Numbered from the stretch's first letter, positions 44,378 through 53,562 are shown. The stretch: DNA of 64,000 nt from Mycolicibacterium sp. ND9-15 (GCF_035918395.1 NZ_CP142362.1:1773501-1837500), one strand, 5' to 3'. The notes: generated by a model from the letters alone, not told the origin. Numbers and translations: made by a program.

Positions 44378-44799
44378 CAGAACGGTTCTTCGGTGCCGCC
44401 TGGGTTGCAGCCGGTCTGCACCATCCGCTCGTAGGAGACCTCCGGCCGCCACGGCTCGAGGTTCCAGCTGGTCTTGCCGGGCTTGTTGAGTTCGGCGAAT
44501 TCCCAGTGGCAGATGAACTGCGGCTTCATCCCGGGGATGTCCGCGTCGGGCGAAAGCGTCAACACCTCCGCCCAGGCCGCCTCGCCCTGCACGGCGGTGG
44601 CCAGACCGGAGGCCAGGCGGCCGGCCGGGGTCGGATACACGCGAAGAGTGGACAGGTCACCCCACTTCGCCCACTCGACGTGGTCGACGAACGGTGGGGC
44701 GGGTTGCAGCGGGTTGGCCGATGCCGCGGGGACCGTCGGCGCGAGGAGTCCGGTCGCGGACCCGATTGCGAGCAGAGCGACCCCGAGGACGGGGCGCAC
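44377..44799 (-). CDS. Secreted DUF2599-like protein (Rv0477-like)
   Basis: 140 residues. A signal peptide (hydrophobic core to about residue 27, cleavage probably after ASAN) is followed by a mature domain with two cysteines (FICHWEF and QTGCNPGG) likely joined by a disulfide. [24 protein letters not shown] fits the DUF2599 family as I remember it. Function unknown. GTG at 44799 overlaps the stop of the upstream membrane gene by one base (TAGTG), which decides the start over the long open frame upstream. Confidence 0.85.
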   Translation of the reverse strand: MRPVLGVALLAIGSATGLLAPTVPAASANPLQPAPPFVDHVEWAKWGDLSTLRVYPTPAGRLASGLATAVQGEAAWAEVLTLSPDADIPGMKPQFICHWEFAELNKPGKTSWNLEPWRPEVSYERMVQTGCNPGGTEEPF

Positions 44800-45083
44800 T
44801 ACCGCGACTTTCCCTGGACCTCGAGGAGTTTGGGGCGCACGTCGACCAGGTAGACACCGGCGGCGACCGCGGCGATGGCGGTGCCCAATACGGATCCGAG
44901 CACGAGCACCAGCAACCCGGCGACGCCGAGGATCACCAGCCAGACCGGCTTGGTCAGTTTGTCGGCGGCCGGATAGGCGTCCGGCCGTTGCATCGCCGCG
45001 TGGACGAACGCATACACCGTCGTCGCGAGGACGGCGATCTGCAAGAAAAAGAGGACGTAACCCACCAAGCCTTGGAGCTGCAC
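44799..45083 (-). CDS. DUF2516-like small membrane protein (Rv0476-like)
   Basis: 94 residues with a hydrophobic helix at about residues 8-30 and a longer one or pair at about 45-75, and a basic C-terminus. The pattern [22 protein letters not shown] fits the DUF2516 family of actinobacterial membrane proteins. No function is known. ATG at 45083 is 66 bases downstream of the hbhA stop, so it may belong to the hbhA transcript. Confidence 0.85.
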   Translation of the reverse strand: MQLQGLVGYVLFFLQIAVLATTVYAFVHAAMQRPDAYPAADKLTKPVWLVILGVAGLLVLVLGSVLGTAIAAVAAGVYLVDVRPKLLEVQGKSR

Positions 45084-45149
45084 GCTTCAAGACTAAGCGG
45101 GTTACGTCCCCTTGGTCGACTTTGGGCCCTCAGACCCGCCGCCGAAGTG

Positions 45150-45770
45150 CTACTTCTGGGTCACCTTCTTGGCCGGGGCCTTCTTCGCCGGGGCCTTTTT
45201 GGCCGGGGCCTTTTTGGCCGGGGCCTTCTTGGCCGCGCTCTTCACCGGCGCAGCACCCTTCTCGGCCTTCTTCGGCAGCTCGACGCCGACCAGCTTGGCG
45301 GCGCGCTCACCCACCGCGCGCGTCTGCGCGGCCACGTTGCCCAGGGCCTCCTGGGTCAGCTCGACGGCCTGGTCGGTGTAACCCTCGACGCGGCCGGCGG
45401 CCTCACTGAAGCCGGGCTGGCTGCGCAGCCGCTCGAGAGCGGCCTCGCCGCGCTCGATGAGCTTGTTGTAGGTGTTCTGCGCGGCCTCGGCGTAGGTCTC
45501 GGCGACTTTGCGCAGCTCGTCAGAACTCAGCCGCTCACGCAGCTCACCGAACTGCGACGGCAAGTCCTCCTGCAACTTGTCGATGCGCGCACGGGTCTCC
45601 TCGACACGGCTGCGCGAGTCGCTGCGGGCGTCGTCGGCGCGCTCACGCAGCGTCGCGACGATCTCGTTGACCCGCTCCAGAGCGAGATCGGCAGCGCCGA
45701 CGGCGGCGAGCAGCGGCGCCTTAAGGTCGTCAACGTTGGGCTGGTTCTTGGCTGGGGTGTTCTTGGCCAT
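45150..45770 (-). CDS. hbhA: Heparin-binding haemagglutinin HbhA
   Basis: 206 residues. A surface adhesin that binds heparan sulfate through its lysine-rich tail in pathogenic species; in saprophytes it affects aggregation and perhaps lipid bodies. The N-terminus (about residues 15-110) is a heptad-rich coiled coil ([18 protein letters not shown]), and residues about 178-206 carry the Lys/Ala/Pro tail of APAKK repeats. There is no signal peptide, as in the family. ATG at 45770 has AAAGGA at good spacing. Confidence 0.95.
   Translation of the reverse strand: MAKNTPAKNQPNVDDLKAPLLAAVGAADLALERVNEIVATLRERADDARSDSRSRVEETRARIDKLQEDLPSQFGELRERLSSDELRKVAETYAEAAQNTYNKLIERGEAALERLRSQPGFSEAAGRVEGYTDQAVELTQEALGNVAAQTRAVGERAAKLVGVELPKKAEKGAAPVKSAAKKAPAKKAPAKKAPAKKAPAKKVTQK
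45165..45234. repeat. 15-base tandem repeat encoding the HbhA lysine-rich tail
   Basis: About four and a half copies of a 15-base unit (CTTGGCCGGGGCCTT with synonymous changes) encode the pentapeptide APAKK. The copy number of this tail differs between mycobacterial species and sets heparin affinity. Confidence 0.85.
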
Positions 45771-45827
45771 GGTGTTCCTTTCTGGAGGATTTCTTCGATT
45801 GGCGTTTCGTATCAGAAGGTGTGGTCT

Positions 45828-46250
45828 CTATTCAGTCGCCGACTCCTCTTCTGTTTCGCTGCCTGTCACTTCGGCCTCGTTCTGCTGGCGGAACGACGTG
45901 TAGATATCGAGCAGCACCTGCTTCTGCCGCTCACTGATCACGGTGTCGTTGACGATGGCGTCGCGGACCTCGCTCGTCTCGCTGGGCTCGAGAATCCCGG
46001 CCCTCACGTAGAGCACTTCCGCGGACACCCGCAACGCCTTGGCGATCTGGTTGAGCACGTCGGCGGAGGGTTTGCGCAATCCCCGCTCGATCTGGCTGAG
46101 GTAGGGATTGCTGACGCCGGCCTTCTCGGCCAACTGTCGTACGGATACCTGAGCGGCCTCGCGTTGCGCGCGGATGAACGTGCCGATGTCCTGCGCGGCG
46201 GTCTGTGCAGCGTTGGACACGACGACGGCAAGGTTGTCATCTTGCGACAT
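45828..46250 (-). CDS. XRE-family helix-turn-helix regulator (Rv0474-like)
   Basis: 140 residues. The Cro/CI-type HTH spans about residues 23-77 (TFIRAQREAAQVSVRQLA, then GVSNPYLSQIERGLRKPSADVL). The C-terminal half is helical and acidic. ATG at 46250 gives the length of Rv0474; a longer frame begins at 46292. It lies just upstream of hbhA on the same strand, 57 bases apart, and may regulate it. An inverted repeat sits upstream. Confidence 0.9.
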   Translation of the reverse strand: MSQDDNLAVVVSNAAQTAAQDIGTFIRAQREAAQVSVRQLAEKAGVSNPYLSQIERGLRKPSADVLNQIAKALRVSAEVLYVRAGILEPSETSEVRDAIVNDTVISERQKQVLLDIYTSFRQQNEAEVTGSETEEESATE

Positions 46251-46309
46251 ACACGCCCCCTCGTGCATCGGGTATCCAATAAGCGACACCATTTACCGTA
46301 CGACCGGGT

Positions 46310-46335
46310 GCTAACTTTTGCAAGCATTGGTTAGC
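46310..46335. promoter_or_regulatory. Inverted repeat upstream of the XRE regulator
   Basis: GCTAAC (46310-46315) and GTTAGC (46330-46335) are perfect arms with 14 bases between, in the 90-base gap upstream of the XRE start. The centre reads TTTTGCAAGC, similar to RamB-type boxes. It may be an operator or promoter element for this regulator. Confidence 0.45.
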
Positions 46336-46340
46336 GCAGG

Positions 46341-47678
46341 TCAGAAGAGTAGTTGGGCTATCGAATAGATCACGAGGCCCGCCAGCGCGCCCACCACGGT
46401 GCCATTGATCCTGATGAATTGCAGGTCACGTCCGACATGGAGTTCGATGCGGCGGCTGGCCTCGTCGGCGTCCCACCGTTCGATGGTCTCGGTGATGATC
46501 GCGGTGATCTCGACGCCGTACTCGGCGACCAGGTGCTGGGCTGCCCGAATGATCCAGTCGTCCACCTTGTCGCGCAGATCGGCGTCATCGCGCAGCGACT
46601 CCCCGACGACCATCACCGAGTCCGCGATCCGGGTGCGCAGAGCCGACGACGGGTCGTCGACGGACTCGAACAAGATGCGCTTGGCCGCCGTCCACGCGGT
46701 CTCGGCCGCCCGGGTGACCTCGTCGCGGGCCATGATCTGGTCCTTGACGTTCTCGGCGCGCTGGATGGTGGCCTCGTCGTGCTGAAGGTCGTCGGCGAAC
46801 TCGAACAGAAACCGGGTCGCCGACCGTCGCAGTTCGTGGTCCGGGTTTCGCCGGACCTTGTCGGTGAAGTCCATCAGTTCGCGGTGGATGCGATCGCCGA
46901 CGAGATGGTCCATCCAGCGCGGTGACCAGTTGGGCGAATCGCGTTCGATCACCCGTTCTATGACGGGTCCGGCATTGAGCGACCACTGGAACGCCCGGTC
47001 GGCAAGCAGTTGCAGCAGCGCTTCTTGGCGGTGCTCGGCCAGCAGCGTGGCCAGCACCCGGCCCACCGGCGGACCCCACTGCGGTTCGGCGACGCGTTTG
47101 ACGATCATGCGGTCGAGCACCTGCTGTACATCCTCGTCGCGCAGCATCTCCACCAAAACCCGTAGCACCGTGGCCGTCTCGGCCGCGACCCGTTCGGCGT
47201 GCGCACGTTCGGAGAGCCACTTGCCGAGCCGGCCGGCCACCTCGGCGTTGCGCAGCTTCGTCGACACGACATCGGCAGACAGGAAGTTCTCCCGCACGAA
47301 GGTGCCGAGGCCCTCGCCGAGTTGGTCCTTCTTGCGCTTGATGATCGCGGTGTGCGGGATCGGGATGCCCAACGGGTGCTTGAACAGCGCGGTGACCGCG
47401 AACCAGTCGGCGAGCGCGCCGACCATGCCGGCTTCGGCCGCGGCGCGCACGTAGCCGACCCAGCCGGGTGCGCCGTGCGACTGCGCCCAGGTGCAGAGCA
47501 AGAAGACGACAGTGGCGCCCAGGAGAAAGCTCAGTGCCACGACCTTCATCCGCCGCAGTGCGCGGCGGCGTTCCGCGTCGGCGACGGAGTCGGCCCCGGC
47601 CAGCGCCTCGGCGAAGCTGGTCCGCGGAGTGGGCGCGGTCACCGCTGCGCGTCGCCCGGCGCTCGGTCTGTGTGCCAC
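46341..47678 (-). CDS. DUF445 family membrane protein (Rv0473-like)
   Basis: 445 residues. Two helices near the N-terminus (about 45-65 and 80-100, with AEAGMVGALADWFAVTALF) and one at the C-terminus (GTVVGALAGLVIYSIAQLLF) bracket a long helical domain. This is the DUF445 (YheB/YjiN-like) layout. Function unknown. GTG at 47678 is the likely start. It is divergent from the TetR gene with about 100 bases between. Confidence 0.9.
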   Translation of the reverse strand: MAHRPSAGRRAAVTAPTPRTSFAEALAGADSVADAERRRALRRMKVVALSFLLGATVVFLLCTWAQSHGAPGWVGYVRAAAEAGMVGALADWFAVTALFKHPLGIPIPHTAIIKRKKDQLGEGLGTFVRENFLSADVVSTKLRNAEVAGRLGKWLSERAHAERVAAETATVLRVLVEMLRDEDVQQVLDRMIVKRVAEPQWGPPVGRVLATLLAEHRQEALLQLLADRAFQWSLNAGPVIERVIERDSPNWSPRWMDHLVGDRIHRELMDFTDKVRRNPDHELRRSATRFLFEFADDLQHDEATIQRAENVKDQIMARDEVTRAAETAWTAAKRILFESVDDPSSALRTRIADSVMVVGESLRDDADLRDKVDDWIIRAAQHLVAEYGVEITAIITETIERWDADEASRRIELHVGRDLQFIRINGTVVGALAGLVIYSIAQLLF

Positions 47679-47779
47679 TCTCCCATCATCCGCTACGACC
47701 GGCGGTGGGCCGGTCCGACAACCCGCGGTGTCAAGTCGCCGTACTATCGAGGGGAACTACGGAACGGATTGCGGGGAAA

Positions 47780-48490
47780 GTGGCGCAGCAGACCCAAGCG
47801 ATCGCGGTCAAGACGGATGGCCGCAAGCGGCGTTGGCACAAGCACAAAGTGGAACGCCGCAATGAGCTGGTAGACGGCACGCTGGAGGCCATCCGTCGTC
47901 GCGGCAGCGGCGTCAGCATGGACGAGATCGCCGCCGAGATCGGTGTCTCGAAAACGGTGCTGTATCGGTACTTCGTCGACAAGAACGACCTGACGACCGC
48001 GGTGATGATGCGGTTCGCGCAGACCACGCTGATCCCGAACATGGCCGCGGCACTGTCGTCGAATCTGGACGGTTTCGCGCTGACCCGCGAAGTGATCCGG
48101 GTCTACGTCGAGACGGTGGCCGCCGAACCCGAGCCCTATCAGTTCGTGATGGCGAACAACTCGGCGAGCAAGAGCCGGGCGATCGCGACGTCCGAACAGA
48201 TCATCGCGCGGATGTTGGCGGTGATGCTGCGGCGTCGCATGGTCGAGGCCGGCATGGACACCGGGGGCGTGGAGCCGTGGGCGTTTCACACCGTCGGCGG
48301 AGTCCAGCTGGCCACCCACTCGTGGATGTCGAACCCGCGGATGAGTTCGGACGAACTGATCGACTACCTGACCATGCTGTCGTGGAATGCGTTGTGCGGC
48401 ATTGTGGAAGTCGGCGGATCGCTGGAGAAGTTCCGTGCTCAGCCGCACCCGTCGCCGATGCTGCCTCCGCCGCAACGGGCCAGCCAGTGA
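47780..48490 (+). CDS. TetR-family transcriptional regulator (Rv0472c-like)
   Basis: 236 residues. A basic N-terminal arm (KTDGRKRRWHKHKVERR) precedes the TetR HTH (DEIAAEIGVSKTVLYRYFVDK, about residues 52-72). The C-terminal domain is ligand binding and not diagnostic. GTG at 47780 has GCGGGGA upstream; longer frames start inside the divergent gene. Its stop overlaps the start of the polyphosphate kinase gene (GTGA), which makes control of that gene or shared expression likely. Confidence 0.93.
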   Translation: MAQQTQAIAVKTDGRKRRWHKHKVERRNELVDGTLEAIRRRGSGVSMDEIAAEIGVSKTVLYRYFVDKNDLTTAVMMRFAQTTLIPNMAAALSSNLDGFALTREVIRVYVETVAAEPEPYQFVMANNSASKSRAIATSEQIIARMLAVMLRRRMVEAGMDTGGVEPWAFHTVGGVQLATHSWMSNPRMSSDELIDYLTMLSWNALCGIVEVGGSLEKFRAQPHPSPMLPPPQRASQ

Positions 48491-49329
48491 CCTCGACTTC
48501 GGGTATCGCCGACGCGGTGCGGTTTCGCGCCGGCAACAAGGTGGCCGACATCGATCCCTCTGCCACACCGGGTTTCCGCGGTTCGAAGGCCGATGCGGCG
48601 ACGGTTCTGCCCGAGCGCAGCGACCGGCTGGCGGGGCTGCAGGAGATGCTCTACGCCAGCTGGAAAGGTGGCGACAAGCGGTCGATCCTGCTGGTGCTGC
48701 AGGGCATGGATGCGGCCGGTAAGGGTGGCATCGTCAAACACGTTGTGGGCGCGGTGAACCCGATGGGTGTGCGGTACACCGCATTCGGCAAGCCAACCGC
48801 CGAGGAACGGGCCCATCACTACCTTTGGCGGATTTGGCGGGCGTTGCCACCGGCGGGACACATCGGCGTCTTCGACCGATCGCACTACGAGGATGTGCTC
48901 GTCGTCCGGGTGCACAACCTGGCGCCACCCGCGGTGTGGAATGCACGGTACGACGAGATCAACGCCTTCGAACGCGAACTCGTCGACGCCGGAACGACTC
49001 TGGTGAAAGTCGCGATGTTCCTCTCCCTCGACGAGCAGAGAAAGCAACTACTCGAGCGACTCGACGATCCGACGAAACACTGGAAGTACAACCCGGGCGA
49101 CATCGACGAGCGTCTGAAATGGCCTCAATACCAGGAGGCCTATCAGGCGATGCTCGATCGCACGTCGACGGACTACGCGCCCTGGCACATCGTGCCGGCC
49201 AACCGCCGGTGGTACAGCAGGCTCGCGGTCACCGAATTGCTGATCCAGGCGCTCGAAGCCCTTGACTTGTCGTATCCACTCGCGGATTTCGACGTCGAGG
49301 CGGAGCGTCGGCGTCTGCTCAGCTCTTGA
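48487..49329 (+). CDS. ppk2: Polyphosphate kinase 2 family protein
   Basis: 280 residues. It transfers phosphate between polyphosphate and nucleotides. The Walker A motif is GMDAAGKGG (residues 73-81), the Walker B region is VFDRSHYEDVLVVR, and the lid has KHWKYNPGDIDERLKWP. This is the PPK2 class of soluble kinases. I do not remember a ppk2 gene at this place in M. tuberculosis, where ppk2 lies elsewhere. The GTG overlaps the TetR stop. With the Ppx/GppA gene and SenX3-RegX3 it makes the window rich in phosphate metabolism. Confidence 0.93.
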   Translation: MTSTSGIADAVRFRAGNKVADIDPSATPGFRGSKADAATVLPERSDRLAGLQEMLYASWKGGDKRSILLVLQGMDAAGKGGIVKHVVGAVNPMGVRYTAFGKPTAEERAHHYLWRIWRALPPAGHIGVFDRSHYEDVLVVRVHNLAPPAVWNARYDEINAFERELVDAGTTLVKVAMFLSLDEQRKQLLERLDDPTKHWKYNPGDIDERLKWPQYQEAYQAMLDRTSTDYAPWHIVPANRRWYSRLAVTELLIQALEALDLSYPLADFDVEAERRRLLSS

Positions 49330-49335
49330 TTGTGC

Positions 49336-49391
49336 CGAGACTGCGGTTTCTGACGCATCTCGGCCGATTTCTCTCATAAACCGCAGTCTCG
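49336..49391. repeat. Hairpin with 14-base perfect arms after ppk2
   Basis: CGAGACTGCGGTTT (49336-49349) and AAACCGCAGTCTCG (49378-49391) are exact complements around a 28-base loop. It starts 7 bases after the ppk2 stop and is probably an intrinsic terminator, although it lacks a T tract; it may belong to the same broad class as the ccdA element. Confidence 0.7.
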
Positions 49392-49427
49392 TGGAACCGG
49401 TAGAGCGCTCCCGGCATCTAACTGGAT

Positions 49428-50266
49428 ATGGACCGTCTCATCGTGGGCAGCGACGCACTCGCAGCCGGCATCGTGACACGTCACGACCTGCGCACCAACT
49501 ACTTCAAGGTGCACCACAACGTATACGCGCCGACAGGAATGGAACTCGACGCGCGTGTTCGAGCACATGCCGCGTGGCTTTGGTCTCGCGGACAAGCGAC
49601 ACTGTTCGGTCATTCGGCCGCGGCGATGTTCGGAACTCGCTGGCTACCGCCCGACAGACCGGCGGAACTGGCACGAATACGGCATCGATCTCCGCGCGGA
49701 ATCGTCATCTACAGTGGGACGCTCGCCGATGACGAGGTCTGCGTGCGGGGCAGCTACGACTGCACGACACCCGCTCGGACGGCTTTTGACCTCGGCCGGC
49801 GGGTACCGGGGATCTGGGGATCATGCGAATCGACGCCCTACTCAACGCGACCGGGTGCACCATCGCCGAAGTGCACGGCATCGCGAACCGCCATCCCGGC
49901 GCACGGGGCATTCGTGAACTGCGCGCGACGTTGGATCTCGTCGACGGCGGCGCGGAATCACCGAAAGAGACTGAGCTTCGCCTGCTGCTCGTCCGTGACG
50001 GGTTGCCTCGTTTGGCCACGCAGATTCGCGTTGGCAATCGCCGAATCGATATGGGCTGGCGCCAGTGGAAGGTGGGCGTCGAGTACGACGGAATGCAGCA
50101 TTGGACGAGTCCGGACATTCACGCGGGAGACATCGAACGGCTGGAGTTCTTGGCCGCGCAAGGCTGGCTGATCGTGCGGGTCAGCACGCGTCACCTGCGG
50201 TATCAACGAGTAGAGATACTGCGCCGGGTACGCGAGGCGCTCAGGAGCCGCGGCTGCTCCATCTGA
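49428..50266 (+). pseudogene. DUF559-like endonuclease-domain protein, interrupted by a frameshift
   Basis: Two frames together make one protein of about 279 residues. The first (from ATG 49428) has an AbiEi-like wing (GIVTRHDLRTNYFKVHHNVYAP) and runs to TPARTAFDLGRRVPG. The second, from about 49815, continues as MRIDALLNATGC and ends in a DUF559/Vsr-like nuclease fold (ETELRLLLVRDGL, MGWRQWKVGVEYDGMQHW). The break falls at a run of four Gs (49808-49811); one more G would restore DLGRRVPGDLGIMRIDALL. Real mutation or sequencing error cannot be told from one copy. Confidence 0.85.
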
Positions 50267-50284
50267 TCGCCGTGCGCTGGACGC

Positions 50285-51145
50285 CTAGTACGTGTAGAAG
50301 CCTCGGCCGGACTTCTTGCCGAGCTGGCCCGCCTCCACCATCCGCAACAGCAGCGGCGGTGGCGCACAGTGCGCGTCCTTGAGCTCTTCGAACATCGAGT
50401 CGGCGATAAGCTTCATGGTGTCCAACCCGATGAGATCGCTGAGCCGCAACGGCCCCATCGGATGCGACAGCCCGGCCACGATCGCCTTGTCGACGTCCTC
50501 GACCGTCGCGACGCCCGCCTCGACCATCCGGATCGCCGACAACAGGTACGGCACCAGCAGCGCGTTGACGACGAACCCGGAGCGGTCGGTGCAGCGCACC
50601 ACCTGTTTACCAAGCAACTCGGTCGCGAACTGCTCCGTTCGGGCGAGCGCACCCGCTGACGTCACCAGCGTGTTGACGAGTTCGACGAGCGGCAGCACCG
50701 GCACCGGGTTGAAGAAGTGCAGTCCCAGCACACGGCTCGGATTCTTCGTCGCCGCAGCGATTTTCATGATGGGGATGCTCGAGGTGTTCGACGCCAGTAC
50801 CGCGTCGGGGTCGCTGACGATCTCGTCGAGCTGGGCGAAGATCCTGCCCTTGACGGCCTCGTCCTCGACGACGGCCTCGATCACCAGCTGACGGTCGGCC
50901 AGATCGGACAGAACCGTGGTGTAGGTCAAGCGAGCCAGCGTGGCGTCGCGGTCGCTTTCGGTCAGCTTGCCCTTGCTCGCCGCCCGCTCGAGCGAGCCCG
51001 TGATGCGCTTGCGCCCCGACTCGACGAGTTCCTCGGTCGGTTCGTAGACGACGACGTTTGCGCCGGCTTTGGCCGACACCTCGGCGATGCCCGAACCCAT
51101 CTGCCCGGCGCCCACGACGCCGACTCGTTCAATCTCTGTGCTCAT
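50285..51145 (-). CDS. fadB2: 3-hydroxybutyryl-CoA dehydrogenase
   Basis: 286 residues. It oxidises 3-hydroxyacyl-CoA with NAD(P). The nucleotide motif GVVGAGQMGSGIAEV is at the N-terminus, the catalytic histidine is in GLHFFNPVPVLPLVE, and DRSGFVVNALLVPYL leads into the C-terminal dimer domain. ATG at 51145 is the start; the longer open frame upstream is antisense to the icl 3' end. It follows icl on the same strand, as Rv0468 follows Rv0467, separated by a hairpin. Confidence 0.95.
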   Translation of the reverse strand: MSTEIERVGVVGAGQMGSGIAEVSAKAGANVVVYEPTEELVESGRKRITGSLERAASKGKLTESDRDATLARLTYTTVLSDLADRQLVIEAVVEDEAVKGRIFAQLDEIVSDPDAVLASNTSSIPIMKIAAATKNPSRVLGLHFFNPVPVLPLVELVNTLVTSAGALARTEQFATELLGKQVVRCTDRSGFVVNALLVPYLLSAIRMVEAGVATVEDVDKAIVAGLSHPMGPLRLSDLIGLDTMKLIADSMFEELKDAHCAPPPLLLRMVEAGQLGKKSGRGFYTY

Positions 51146-51158
51146 AACGTCGAATTCT

Positions 51159-51199
51159 GCACCAGGGCTGTGGATCGCGAACGATCGCAGCCCTGGTGC
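51159..51199. repeat. Perfect hairpin between icl and fadB2
   Basis: GCACCAGGGCTG (51159-51170) pairs exactly with CAGCCCTGGTGC (51188-51199); inside, GATCG pairs with CGATC around CGAA. This 41-base stem lies 24 bases after the icl stop and may end icl transcription or separate icl and fadB2 mRNA levels. Confidence 0.75.
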
Positions 51200-51222
51200 A
51201 GGTCTCGGCGAAAGCGAACGGC

Positions 51223-52509
51223 CTAGTGGAACTGGCCCTCTTCGGTGGAACCCTTCAGCGCGGTGGTGGAGCTGGTCGGATCCACCGTGGTGGCGATCCG
51301 GTCGAAGTAGCCGGCGCCGACCTCGCGCTGGTGCTTGGTCGCGGTATAACCGCGCTCCTCGGCGGCGAATTCCCGCTCCTGCAGCTCGACGTAGGCGGTC
51401 ATCTGGTTGCGGGCGTAGCCGTAGGCCAGATCGAACATCGAGTAGTTCAGCGCGTGGAAGCCGGCCAGCGTGATGAACTGGAACTTGAAGCCCATCGCGC
51501 CCAGCTCCTTCTGGAACTTGGCGATCGTCGCGTCGTCGAGGTGCTTGCGCCAGTTGAACGACGGCGAGCAGTTGTAGGCCAGCATCTGGTCGGGGAACTC
51601 GGCCTGCACGCCCTCGGCGAACCGCTTGGCCAGCTCGAGGTCGGGGGTGCCGGTCTCCATCCAGATCAGGTCGGCGTACGGCGCGTAGGCCTTGGCGCGT
51701 GCGATGCACGGCTCGATGCCGTTGCGCACGCGGTAGAAGCCTTCCTTGGTGCGCTCACCGGTGATGAAGGGCTGGTCGCGCTCGTCGACGTCGGAGGTGA
51801 TCAGGGTGGCGGCCTCGGCGTCGGTACGGGCGATCACGACGGTCGGCACGTCGGCGACGTCGGCGGCCAGGCGCGCCGAGGTCAGCGTGCGGACGTGCTG
51901 CTGCGTCGGGATCAGCACCTTGCCACCGAGGTGACCGCACTTCTTCTCCGAGGCCAGCTGGTCCTCCCAGTGCGAACCCGCGACACCTGCGGCGATCATC
52001 GCCTTCTGCAGCTCGTAGACGTTCAGCGCGCCACCGAAGCCGGCCTCGCCGTCGGCGACGATCGGCACCAGCCAGTTCTCCACCGACGTGTCACCCTCGA
52101 CCTTGGCGATCTCGTCGGCGCGCAGCAGAGCGTTGTTGATGCGCCGGACCACCTGCGGCACCGAGTTGGCCGGGTAGAGGCTCTGGTCGGGGTAGGTGTG
52201 GCCGGACAGGTTGGCGTCGCCGGCGACCTGCCACCCGGACAGGTAGATGGCCTTGAGGCCGGCGCGGACCTGCTGGACGGCCATGTTGCCGGTCAGCGCA
52301 CCGAGCGCGTTGACGAACTCCATGTCGTGCAGTTGGTTCCACAGCACCTCGGCACCGCGACGCGCGAGGGTCGACTCCTCGACGACCGTGCCCTGCAGCG
52401 CGACGACGTCCTCGGCGGAGTACTCACGGGTGACGTTCTTCCAGCGGGGATTGGTGTCCCAGTCGCGCTGAATTTCTTCGGCACTCTTCGGCTTGCCAAC
52501 GGTTGACAT
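51223..52509 (-). CDS. aceA: Isocitrate lyase
   Basis: 428 residues. The glyoxylate-shunt enzyme splitting isocitrate to succinate and glyoxylate; in mycobacteria it also handles methylisocitrate. The catalytic motif KKCGH has C191. [21 protein letters not shown] and the C-terminal [14 protein letters not shown] are typical of the short icl1 form. ATG at 52509 has AAGGAG at 52514-52519. The upstream 240 bases hold two RamB-like boxes, and ramB lies about 1.1 kb away. Confidence 0.98.
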   Translation of the reverse strand: MSTVGKPKSAEEIQRDWDTNPRWKNVTREYSAEDVVALQGTVVEESTLARRGAEVLWNQLHDMEFVNALGALTGNMAVQQVRAGLKAIYLSGWQVAGDANLSGHTYPDQSLYPANSVPQVVRRINNALLRADEIAKVEGDTSVENWLVPIVADGEAGFGGALNVYELQKAMIAAGVAGSHWEDQLASEKKCGHLGGKVLIPTQQHVRTLTSARLAADVADVPTVVIARTDAEAATLITSDVDERDQPFITGERTKEGFYRVRNGIEPCIARAKAYAPYADLIWMETGTPDLELAKRFAEGVQAEFPDQMLAYNCSPSFNWRKHLDDATIAKFQKELGAMGFKFQFITLAGFHALNYSMFDLAYGYARNQMTAYVELQEREFAAEERGYTATKHQREVGAGYFDRIATTVDPTSSTTALKGSTEEGQFH

Positions 52510-52612
52510 GGCGCTCCTTAGATCTATTCACTGCGGCGCTAGGTTTGTTAACGCCGTCCGACTCGCTTCTACGAGGATGCCTCATGCCATTACCGCAGGT
52601 CCAGCGGTTTCG

Positions 52613-52652
52613 CTTGCGAACTTTCGCCAACCAGTACCGGCGATTTGCAAAA
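52613..52652. promoter_or_regulatory. Two RamB-like boxes upstream of isocitrate lyase
   Basis: Read on the minus strand, AAAGTTCGCAAG (52624-52613) matches the AAAGTTTGCAAA-type RamB motif I remember at 10 of 12 positions. TTTGCAAAACCT (52644-52655 on the plus strand) matches its reverse complement at 9 of 12. They lie about 105-145 bases before the start codon, a plausible promoter distance. Confidence 0.5.
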
Positions 52653-52749
52653 CCTGCGAAGACATACGTGTGCTTTACCGGTTCAGAAGTTACCCGCCGG
52701 TAACACGTTTCCGCAGGTCAGTACGCCCGTACTGTTAAATGACGGGTGA

Positions 52750-53562
52750 TCAGAGGTTGAAGATCGATGCGACCGCTTTGACCTCGTCGCCGACCGCATA
52801 TGTGAGCGTTGTAACAGTGCGGTCCGTCAGTTCGGGACCGAATTTGTCCGTCGAACCCGGCGGGTAGGTGTGGCTGAGAATCTCCATCTTGTCGCCGAGC
52901 GCCACCGCGGCGTCGTGCTCGATGGTCGCCCGCAGCGGGTAGCCCGCAAGCTCGGGGTGATGGTGGAGGTAGTCCTCGATCACCGACCAGTACACCGAGT
53001 TGTTCATGTGGTCGAAGATGTCGATGTCGCTGACCCGGATCGGGTAGTCGCGGATCTCGTCGGCGTCGTCGCGGCTGCCCGCCGACAGGTACGCCTTCCA
53101 CCGCAACCGGTCGACGTCGGTCGTGCGCCGCAAGCCCTCGAGGAAGTCGTCGGAGATGCGCGCCGGCCCCTGGGTCTCGCGGTTGATGTTGATCCAGAAC
53201 GCCTCGGATTCGATGAGGCCGCCTTTGCGGCCATCGATGCGCACCCGCATCTCGCACCACCGGTTCGACGTGCCCGAGCACCAGCGGCGGAGCCGCAGCA
53301 TGTCCTGAAACTCGATCGGCCGGATCATGTCGATCATCGTGCGGCGCACGATCCACAGCGGGTGGGTCTCCTGGAAACCCATTTCACGCAGCTGGTCGGA
53401 GCCGATGTCCTGAATGTGCCGCGTGGCGGCGTCGAACTTGAGCCGGCCCTCCCGGTCGACGTCGGCGACCCGCAACGGCCACTCGATGTCGAACACGTCG
53501 GGGTGCGGGTCGGGCACCGGCATCATCACCTTGTTCAGGCCCGGTCCCCCCTTGGTACTCAC
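52750..53562 (-). CDS. Acyl-ACP thioesterase-like protein (Rv0466-like)
   Basis: 270 residues with two hot-dog domains of the plant/bacterial acyl-ACP thioesterase family. The first has EGRLKFDAATRHIQDIGSDQL; the second has the active-site region RVSDIDIFDHMNNSVYWSVIEDYL with the Asn and His expected there. It releases fatty acids from acyl carrier protein or CoA. GTG at 53562 is chosen. It lies upstream of icl on the same strand and is divergent from ramB by 86 bases. Confidence 0.9.
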   Translation of the reverse strand: MSTKGGPGLNKVMMPVPDPHPDVFDIEWPLRVADVDREGRLKFDAATRHIQDIGSDQLREMGFQETHPLWIVRRTMIDMIRPIEFQDMLRLRRWCSGTSNRWCEMRVRIDGRKGGLIESEAFWININRETQGPARISDDFLEGLRRTTDVDRLRWKAYLSAGSRDDADEIRDYPIRVSDIDIFDHMNNSVYWSVIEDYLHHHPELAGYPLRATIEHDAAVALGDKMEILSHTYPPGSTDKFGPELTDRTVTTLTYAVGDEVKAVASIFNL

